In this document: positions 7,513 to 12,908 of the stretch, in pieces
Layout of the letters: every line of letters starts with the position of its first letter
Position numbering within the stretch: position 1 is the stretch's first letter
DNA from: a bacterium
GTDB lineage: Bacteria > Spirochaetota > JAHITG01
DNA length: 12,908 nt
NCBI GenBank assembly: GCA_028711675.1
Contig: JAQTRT010000062.1
Location: 1-12,908 of the forward strand
Direction of reading: 5' to 3'
Translations under genes and position numbers: made by a program
Notes under the pieces: model-generated
What the model saw: the letters and a program-made list of their open reading frames with translations, nothing else
The model's database searches: none
What the model was told of the DNA's origin: nothing

Positions 7513-8457
7513 ATGAAGAGTTTGATTTTTATCCTGTTTGCACTGATGCTGAACGGCTCCCCCCTGTTTCCTTATTCCAGGCCTTCGCGGGAGAATGCCG
7601 TGGCCGGAGGAACAGGCGGCGCTTTCACGGCTTACCAGGATGATCCGGAGGTACTGTATTATAATCCGGCCGGCTGCTACAGCCTGGAACGGAACAGTGT
7701 AAGCTTGAACTATAATGATTACCTGAACAATCTGGAACCGGAGTCCGGATTGACGGCCGAGGACGGTTATTTTCCGGTTGACGCGTGTTCATATTCCCTC
7801 AATTTGGCCCTGGCCGTGAAACAGGCAGGCTGCCTGGGCCTTTCTTATACAGCTTTTAATTACAGCGGGCTGAACCATGTGGATATCCTGGGCCTCTCTT
7901 TCTCTTTTGACCTTTCCCGCCTGATCCGTCTCAGCCGGGGAGCCGGAATGGGCCTGTCCGTGAAGTATGTCCGGAACGGATACAGCCCTACTGTTTATAA
8001 TGAGGATTTTTTCAGGGAGTATAATTCCGGCACATCTGGCTTTTCCCTGGATGCCGGGTTCCTTTTCACGATCATGGATAAACTGAAACTGGGGATCGGC
8101 CTGATCGATTGCATCGGCACGGAAACGGGCTTAAAGGATGAGGACGTGACGCCGGGCTGCTACAGGCTGGGGCTGCTTTACACGGAAAATATCCATCCGG
8201 TGGGCGGGAGTATCCTGCGTGTCCTGTTCGACTGCGACTATGAGGACCGGGATTATAACCTGCATGCCGGCGCGGAATGGGAGCTCCCCGCTGCGGGAGT
8301 GACCCTCAGGACAGGCGTGAATTTCCATTATCTGGCCCTGGGCGCAGGGTATGAATACGGTCATTTTATCAGTCTGAACTATGCGGTGAATTATTATATC
8401 GGCGGGTTCGAAGGCGCGGTCCTGGACCACAGGCTGAATGCCGGCGTGAAGTTTTAA
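7513..8457 (+). CDS. PorV/PorQ-like outer-membrane beta-barrel protein (second copy)
   Basis: This is a 314-residue protein. The frame is open upstream to an ATG at 7441, but that start would overlap most of the lipoprotein's 3' end. The ATG at 7513 has GGAG (7504-7507) at proper distance and yields a signal peptide (MKSLIFILFALMLNGSPLFPYS). The mature N-terminus has the diagnostic AVAGGTGGAFTAYQDDPEVLYYNPAG (residues 29-54), matching the PorV/PorQ/UPF0164-like barrel signature better than the first copy at 619-1569. Strands such as AGMGLSVKYVRNG and KLKLGIGLIDCIG follow, and the end is HRLNAGVKF. Family members include FadL-like transporters and type IX shuttle proteins. Several cysteines (residues 55, 81, 101 and others) are unusual for a barrel. 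It is the last gene before the regulatory gap and the giant secreted protein, for which it may act as an export partner (inference). Confidence 0.88.
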   Translation: MKSLIFILFALMLNGSPLFPYSRPSRENAVAGGTGGAFTAYQDDPEVLYYNPAGCYSLERNSVSLNYNDYLNNLEPESGLTAEDGYFPVDACSYSLNLALAVKQAGCLGLSYTAFNYSGLNHVDILGLSFSFDLSRLIRLSRGAGMGLSVKYVRNGYSPTVYNEDFFREYNSGTSGFSLDAGFLFTIMDKLKLGIGLIDCIGTETGLKDEDVTPGCYRLGLLYTENIHPVGGSILRVLFDCDYEDRDYNLHAGAEWELPAAGVTLRTGVNFHYLALGAGYEYGHFISLNYAVNYYIGGFEGAVLDHRLNAGVKF

Positions 8458-8473
8458 GGTGTTGAGGTATAAT
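8446..8473 (+). promoter_or_regulatory. Possible sigma-70-type promoter for the giant surface protein
   Basis: A perfect -10 hexamer TATAAT sits at 8468-8473, followed by an AT-rich discriminator. The best -35 is GTGAAG at 8446-8451 (three of six matches, 16-base spacer), inside the end of the PorV-like gene, so this half is weak. Transcription would begin near 8480 and give a leader of about 165 bases that includes the nested inverted repeat. The -10 could be chance in AT-rich DNA. Confidence 0.4.
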
Positions 8474-8503
8474 ATATTAAAAAACTTGGGATGAAGATCA
8501 GTG

Positions 8504-8631
8504 CGGGATAAATGTTTTTGATTTTTCGGTTTGTGGAGCCGTCGTTTTCACAGGATGTGAAAACAGACGGAACCCTCGGAGGGCACCATGGATGGTGCCC
8601 GAGAATGAGAAAAATAAAAACATTTATCCCG
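8504..8631 (+). repeat. 128-base nested inverted-repeat element with two inner hairpins (MITE-like or structured RNA leader)
   Basis: The outer arms are 8504-8527 and 8609-8631, complementary over 23 pairs with a single unpaired base (G8520); each begins or ends with CGGGATAAATG. Enclosed are two hairpins. The first is 8539-8570: CCGTC plus GTTTTCAC pair with GTGAAAAC plus GACGG, with one bulged A at 8565 and loop AGGAT; flanking GG/CC may extend it. The second is 8575-8603: GGGCACCA pairs with TGGTGCCC around loop TGGA, with CTC/GAG outside after a GGA bulge. The whole could fold as a three-way junction, in RNA or as extruded DNA. No target-site duplication is obvious beside the arms. It contains no gene. 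It lies in the gap upstream of the giant gene and ends only a few bases from that gene's ribosome site. Confidence 0.85.
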
Positions 8632-8632
8632 T

Positions 8633-8639
8633 AAAAGGA
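8633..8639 (+). promoter_or_regulatory. Ribosome binding site AAAAGGA directly after the inverted-repeat element
   Basis: AAAAGGA at 8633-8639 lies five bases before the ATG at 8645 and fixes that start. It begins two bases after the outer arm of the inverted repeat ends, so folding of the leader could change its accessibility. Confidence 0.75.
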
Positions 8640-8644
8640 CTTTA

Positions 8645-11600
8645 ATGAAGATAAAAAGATCATTATTTATGATCATGCTTCTTATTTACTTGCTTATCCG
8701 GCAGCCGCTGTTCGGCTGGGTCAATGATACCATGAAGCTTCCGGGTGATCTGAACGACTGGACCGAAACTTCCATGAGCTCCAATACGCTGGGCGGCCTG
8801 CAGTTCTGGTCCATCACGATCCAGGCGGATTCAACACCGGGCTCGCAGTTTCTTTTCGAGAACTGGACGTGGGCGAACAAATGGGCAAATACCGGAATTT
8901 ATAATAACACTGTACGACAATTTAATTGGACAAATAGCAGTGGGGTCAACAATACCAACAGGAATAATTTTACGGCCAACGATTATTATACGTTCAGACT
9001 GCTGGATAACGGATATAATGATGCTTACGGGACCATTCTTCATACTTCCGCCAGTCCTGTTAATATCACATCCGTGACCGATAATTCCTCAGGCAGTGTC
9101 ACGCTGACCAATAAAGTGCGAGTGAGGATCACCCTGAGCGGAGCCAAGAGCGCGGAAGAAAGGGTCTATCTGCGCTACAGTTCTGACGGCTGGGCTTCGG
9201 ACGGTTTTATCCTGTCATCAGCCAGCAATACCACTATCTATACCTGCCGCATACCGGCCCAGAACAGGATCTGTACTGTAAACTATTATATCCTCTCGAC
9301 TACGACCAACTGGGCCTCAGGCAATGACCTGGACAATTACCCGGACCTCATGACCATGCGGTATAATAACCACGGCAGCCTGAACTATTCTTATCAGGTC
9401 AGGGGAACACGTACCATAGACGGTGATCCGTCCGACTGGACCGGCACGCCCGGCGGCGTGACCAACAATGCCGTCGTATCGTCCGGAGAATGGATATGGA
9501 CAGATGCCCCGGACGATATCCGGCAGAGCCTCATTTATGCCGGCGGCACCAATAATTATGAGATGACCGAGTTCCGTGTCACATCCGATGCCCAGTATCT
9601 TTATTTTCTGGTCAAGATGAAGGACATCACCGCAGGCTATCCGTACATAGCCATTGCCATTGACACCAATAAAGCCGCGACCGGCGGGCAGGAATGGTTC
9701 GGTGACCTGTCCGATACGAAAGTTGCTACCAATGCTTTCTGGGAAAGGGAGTTCATACTGCCCAATTCCTCGCCGCGGTACTATAGAAGCGACTGGACCA
9801 GCCTGGTGAGAGGGGTCAAGTCGAACAGCCCTGCCAATAACTGCATCGAAGCTGCCATTTCCTGGAGCAACCTCGGTATCACGAACGGCAGCAGCTACCG
9901 TCTTACGGTCATGGTGGCCCAGGACAGCAACGGCTATACCATCGACCGTTACGGTTCGGATACCATGGACTGCATCACCCCCATGCCCGGCGAGACATGG
10001 AACGAGATCGGGGAAACATCCTCGGAAGGCCGGGTCCATTTTTATTTTGACGTGGATTTCATGAAATCCGGCGGGGTGAAAGCCAATGATAATCCGCCTG
10101 CTGCGCCCAGCCTCGTTTATCCCCGGAACGTTAAGACCGGCGTGTATCATCCGTCATTCCGCTGGAACAGGCCTCCGGACGCGGACAGCGACAGTATCCC
10201 CGCTTATCTTTTCCAGATCAGCGAAAGTACCAATTTCTCCTCTTCCCTGGAATATAAAGCCGTTTACCAGACCAATTATATCATCCAGGCAGCTCTGCAG
10301 GATAATAAGATCTATTTCTGGCGCGTACTGGGCTTTGACGCGCACGCCAGGAAAGGCGCCTGGAGCACGGTCTCGTCCTTCACCTCGCCCAAGGCTTTCA
10401 AGACCATTGACGGTGATGAGAATGACTGGTACGGGACAGCGCCAACCCAGCCGGATACGGCCCTTATCTCCAGCAACGAATGGATCTGGAAAGATAAATC
10501 CGGGGACAGACGGAACGATTATGACAGCGATAACCTGGGGAATTACGATGTAACCGAGGCCCGCGTCACGTTCGATAGCAATGCTTTTTATTTCCTCTTT
10601 AAATTCCAGGATATCAATGACATTGCCAAACCGTACGTCGCCATCCTGATCAGCACCAATCAGACCGGCGGTATGAACTGGATCGCCGATGACTCGGGCA
10701 CCCTGGTGGGAGGCGATTACGGCAGGGTGGCGGCCGGTACCCATTACGGCCTGTACAATGTGATCATCCACGATACGGGTGCCGGCGTAACCAGGATCGA
10801 GGTATATTCCAACAACGGGACCGGGAACGCCTGGTACGCGCCGCCTGGTTATGGCTCCGATGTGTGTTATGTCGATCCTACGGATAATCTTATAGAAGGA
10901 AAGATCGCACGGCAGGACCTGAGACTGAACAACAGGAAGAATGTAAGGATGGGCTTTGTTTTTTGCAAGAATGCTTCTCCTGCTGTCTGGGCCAATTCCG
11001 GCGATTCGACGTATGCTTACGGTACATGCGATGCCGTGGATACGGTCTCCCTGCCTGCCATGCTGTATAATGATAAATATAACGACCAGAGCGCGTGGGC
11101 AGAGGATATTTCCGACGGCGATGTGGATTTCTGGGTGGAATTAAGACTGAAATCGGACGGCCGGATCACCAACCTTCCTCCCCCGTCTTCCCTCCGGTCA
11201 TCTCCCTCCAATACACAGGTCAATGTGGGCCTGACACCGGTCCTGAAATGGCAGAGGATCACGGACCCTGATGACGTCATCACTTCATACCTGCTTGAAT
11301 TAAGCTCCGTGACCAATCTGGCCGGGACCGTCCTGTTAAGGGTCAACCTGACCAATACGAACTATTCGGTCACAGAACCGCTGCCTGACGGCCTGGACCA
11401 TTACTGGAGAGTGAGGGGCCGTGACAGATCGGGTATCCTGACGGCCAATGCGGCTGTCTGGCGTTTTACCACCATTGAGACGCAGCAGGTGAGCACAGCC
11501 ACCACGCCTCCGTTCACACCGGTCATGGACGGGAGCAAGGATACAGGATGGGGCGGTACGCCTTTCAGCGTCAGCGCCCAATCAAACCTTCCCGTTAATT

Positions 11601-12908
11601 ATGCCGAGGACCTTTATGTTTCCAATGATCCTGATTATCTGTACATCGGCTGGAAGATGCGCGATGACCCGTGGGACGAATCAGGGTCCGGCTATGATAA
11701 ATCGGCTCATTATGGTTTTGTCTTTGAATCCAAACACGATCCGTTCGGCGGTATGGACGATCCGTTCATTTCCGGTAACACCACCAAGGTCTCCTGGACG
11801 CTGAAACCCGATATCTGGGTGGAGGGCTGGATCAAGACAGGATACACCGCATTCGGCAAGCTGATCAAATATATATGGAACGAAGACTCCTCGGGCTGGG
11901 ATGAAACAGCCCTGGAGAATAACGGTGAATACGGCATGGTGACCAATTCCTGGGCCGAGTTCAGGATCCCGTTAAAGGAATTGGGCTCTGAATTCGGGGA
12001 TAAAGTGAGCCTGATCCGGTATTTCAGGCCGGCCGATGATAAATCCGGAGTATCTGATTCCGTCCCTTATGACGCGAGCTGCAACGATTATGCTGACAGC
12101 GCTTCCACGTTAACGACAAAAGCGCTCTACCGGATCCAGTATTCTCCTGTCCGTACCTGGCATGACCCGGACAGGGAGGATGTACAGGGCATGGGTACCA
12201 TGAGGGACCCGGTCTCGCCTTCGAGTTCCGAAGCCGTGAGGATCCAGGCCGGGATCTATCCGTACGACGGATATGACACAGCCAGGGTTTATTATACGAC
12301 CAATAACTGGGCAACGACCAATATATCCGGCCTGACACCTTATCACAGGTCTGCCAATAATATTTATCTAAGGTCTGAGATCGGGCCGTTCGCCAGGAAT
12401 AAGATCGTGCGTTATTTCACGTCCGTGGAACGGAACGGGATGAAGACCTATAACTACGGCTCGGATTCAGTGTCTACCTTGTCAAGCAACAGGGAACAGG
12501 CCAGGCAGAACGCTTTCGCCTTTTTAACGGGAAATTCAGCGCCGTCCACCCCTGTGGTCACGCTCTCTCCCTTTTATGTATATACCAATGACAGGATCAC
12601 GGCCGGCGTCACATCCGCTACGGACGCGGACGGGGACGGCCTTACCTGCTATTTTAAATGGTACAGGAACAACGTAAGGCAGACCAACCTGGATTCTTCG
12701 GACAGCACCAGGCCTTTTCAAGCCTCTGTCTCGAACCTGTCTTCAGGCGAGACATGGTCCTGTTCCGCCCAGTCGTTTGACGGTTATCAGTATTCGGAGA
12801 CCGCAGTGAGCGGTTCAGCCTCCGTCCTGTTCAGTAAATGGCTTGAGAACATCCGGTTAAAGACCAATTCATCAAAGTGTACGAATAATGAATTCATCTG
12901 GTATGACA
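8645..12908 (+). CDS. Giant secreted multi-modular surface protein with repeated IDGD-DW and Ig/FN3-like modules (3' partial)
   Basis: The frame is open from the ATG at 8645 to the window's end, 1421 codons without a stop; the C-terminus lies outside. Residues 1-24 are a signal peptide (MKIKRSLFMIMLLIYLLIRQPLFG). Residues 25-125 look like a diverged carbohydrate-binding E-set domain (LPGDLNDW, FWSITIQ, SQFLFENW) with an Asn/Thr-rich stretch at 87-113. Residues 137-254 are a beta domain with RVYLRYSSDGWAS. Three modules start with I258-DGD..DW265, I588-DGD..DW595 and M961-DG..GW969; the first two share EWIW, TE.RVT.D and TGG..W and resemble CBM9/DOMON or glucodextranase-type modules. FN3-like modules lie at about 484-583 and 845-943 (YFWRV, HYWRVRGRD). 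A second VYYTTNNWAT domain spans ~1190-1270 and an Ig/PKD-like one (DADGDGLTCYFKWYRN) starts ~1299. No catalytic motif is seen. The role is inferred: binding polysaccharide at the surface. The missing end may carry a FlgD-like tail like the one at 2-574. Confidence 0.88.
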   Translation, partial: MKIKRSLFMIMLLIYLLIRQPLFGWVNDTMKLPGDLNDWTETSMSSNTLGGLQFWSITIQADSTPGSQFLFENWTWANKWANTGIYNNTVRQFNWTNSSGVNNTNRNNFTANDYYTFRLLDNGYNDAYGTILHTSASPVNITSVTDNSSGSVTLTNKVRVRITLSGAKSAEERVYLRYSSDGWASDGFILSSASNTTIYTCRIPAQNRICTVNYYILSTTTNWASGNDLDNYPDLMTMRYNNHGSLNYSYQVRGTRTIDGDPSDWTGTPGGVTNNAVVSSGEWIWTDAPDDIRQSLIYAGGTNNYEMTEFRVTSDAQYLYFLVKMKDITAGYPYIAIAIDTNKAATGGQEWFGDLSDTKVATNAFWEREFILPNSSPRYYRSDWTSLVRGVKSNSPANNCIEAAISWSNLGITNGSSYRLTVMVAQDSNGYTIDRYGSDTMDCITPMPGETWNEIGETSSEGRVHFYFDVDFMKSGGVKANDNPPAAPSLVYPRNVKTGVYHPSFRWNRPPDADSDSIPAYLFQISESTNFSSSLEYKAVYQTNYIIQAALQDNKIYFWRVLGFDAHARKGAWSTVSSFTSPKAFKTIDGDENDWYGTAPTQPDTALISSNEWIWKDKSGDRRNDYDSDNLGNYDVTEARVTFDSNAFYFLFKFQDINDIAKPYVAILISTNQTGGMNWIADDSGTLVGGDYGRVAAGTHYGLYNVIIHDTGAGVTRIEVYSNNGTGNAWYAPPGYGSDVCYVDPTDNLIEGKIARQDLRLNNRKNVRMGFVFCKNASPAVWANSGDSTYAYGTCDAVDTVSLPAMLYNDKYNDQSAWAEDISDGDVDFWVELRLKSDGRITNLPPPSSLRSSPSNTQVNVGLTPVLKWQRITDPDDVITSYLLELSSVTNLAGTVLLRVNLTNTNYSVTEPLPDGLDHYWRVRGRDRSGILTANAAVWRFTTIETQQVSTATTPPFTPVMDGSKDTGWGGTPFSVSAQSNLPVNYAEDLYVSNDPDYLYIGWKMRDDPWDESGSGYDKSAHYGFVFESKHDPFGGMDDPFISGNTTKVSWTLKPDIWVEGWIKTGYTAFGKLIKYIWNEDSSGWDETALENNGEYGMVTNSWAEFRIPLKELGSEFGDKVSLIRYFRPADDKSGVSDSVPYDASCNDYADSASTLTTKALYRIQYSPVRTWHDPDREDVQGMGTMRDPVSPSSSEAVRIQAGIYPYDGYDTARVYYTTNNWATTNISGLTPYHRSANNIYLRSEIGPFARNKIVRYFTSVERNGMKTYNYGSDSVSTLSSNREQARQNAFAFLTGNSAPSTPVVTLSPFYVYTNDRITAGVTSATDADGDGLTCYFKWYRNNVRQTNLDSSDSTRPFQASVSNLSSGETWSCSAQSFDGYQYSETAVSGSASVLFSKWLENIRLKTNSSKCTNNEFIWYD
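9413..10057 (+). other. IDGD-DW module, copy 1, within the giant protein
   Basis: Residues ~257-471. Landmarks in order: TIDGDPSDWTG, SSGEWIWTDAPDD, TEFRVTSDAQYLYFLVKMKDI, YIAIAIDTN, TGGQEWFGDLSDT. The order and spacing match copy 2. This kind of module (CBM9/DOMON-like or glucodextranase C-terminal-like) usually binds sugars or heme in known families; neither is shown here. Confidence 0.65.
10400..11158 (+). other. IDGD-DW module, copy 2, within the giant protein
   Basis: Residues ~586-838. Landmarks: TIDGDENDWYG, SSNEWIWKDKSGD, TEARVTFDSNAFYFLFKFQDI, YVAILISTN, TGGMNWIADDSGT. It clearly corresponds to copy 1 but is longer at its C-terminal side. The DNA copies have diverged, so this is an old protein-level duplication and not a recent DNA repeat. 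Confidence 0.65.
11519..12110 (+). other. Diverged third DOMON/CBM9-like module within the giant protein
   Basis: Residues ~959-1155. PVMDGSKDTGWGGTPF opens it, followed by DLYVSNDPDYLYIGWKMRDDPWD and a glycine/aspartate-rich segment (HDPFGGMDDPF). It lacks the EWIW and TGG..W landmarks of copies 1 and 2, so the assignment rests on the DG..GW opening and the DYLYIGWKM strand only. Confidence 0.5.

Noticed and set aside
8575..8620. The second hairpin as a rho-independent terminator of the upstream operon
   Set aside because: The GC-rich stem is followed by GAGAATGAGAAAAATAAAAA, A-rich on the plus strand with no T run, so it is not a standard terminator in the direction of transcription.
10086..10553. 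155-residue plus-strand frame rich in R, P, S and I
   Set aside because: It overlaps the giant gene in another frame; its composition is that of an off-frame shadow and no ribosome site precedes it.
9317..10771. Two minus-strand open frames (9317-10150 and 10154-10771) that resemble each other
   Set aside because: They are antisense to IDGD-DW module copies 1 and 2 of the giant protein. Their mutual similarity is the mirror of the sense-strand duplication, not evidence of genes.

Overview
The window reads as one long, co-directional (+ strand) locus of cell-surface and outer-membrane proteins. It comes from a diderm (Gram-negative-type) bacterium of roughly balanced base composition. Almost every complete product has a signal peptide. 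Five of them look like outer-membrane beta-barrels ending in an aromatic residue (F or Y). One small protein has a clean lipobox. PorV/PorQ-like barrels and a C-terminal FlgD-like Ig domain (FSPNGD...WDGND...G.Y) are typical of Bacteroidota-like and candidate-phylum diderms with large secreted modular proteins. I cannot name the phylum from this sequence. There are no tRNA, rRNA, transposase, integrase or CRISPR features.

Layout: (1) 2-574 is the 3' end of a secreted protein with a FlgD-like Ig tail. (2) 619-1569 is a PorV/PorQ-like barrel whose unusually long signal peptide is encoded by a 9-base periodic repeat that inverts halfway. (3) 1624-3087, 3103-5199 and 5226-7097 are three consecutive large barrel proteins with a related C-terminal pattern. 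The middle one carries an N-terminal CBM48/AMPK-beta-like glycogen-binding domain. (4) 7157-7510 is a small lipoprotein that is essentially one more CBM48-like domain. (5) 7513-8457, two bases downstream, is a second PorV/PorQ-like barrel. (6) 8458-8644 is the only sizeable gap. It holds a possible promoter (TATAAT) and a 128-base nested inverted repeat with two internal hairpins. (7) 8645-12908 is the first 1421 codons of a giant secreted multi-modular protein that runs off the window with no stop.

How the genes may work together (inference): two CBM48-like domains keep the tryptophan, lysine and asparagine positions used for alpha-glucan contact in AMPK-beta. The giant protein opens with a distantly similar (L-N-D-W) domain and carries repeated IDGD..DW modules like those found in CBM9/DOMON and glucodextranase-type proteins. 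The cluster could be a surface apparatus for binding and importing alpha-glucan or another polysaccharide, built without recognisable SusC/SusD, with the PorV-like proteins and the FlgD-like tail hinting at a type IX-like or related secretion route. No catalytic enzyme is visible in the window, so substrate and function remain unproven.
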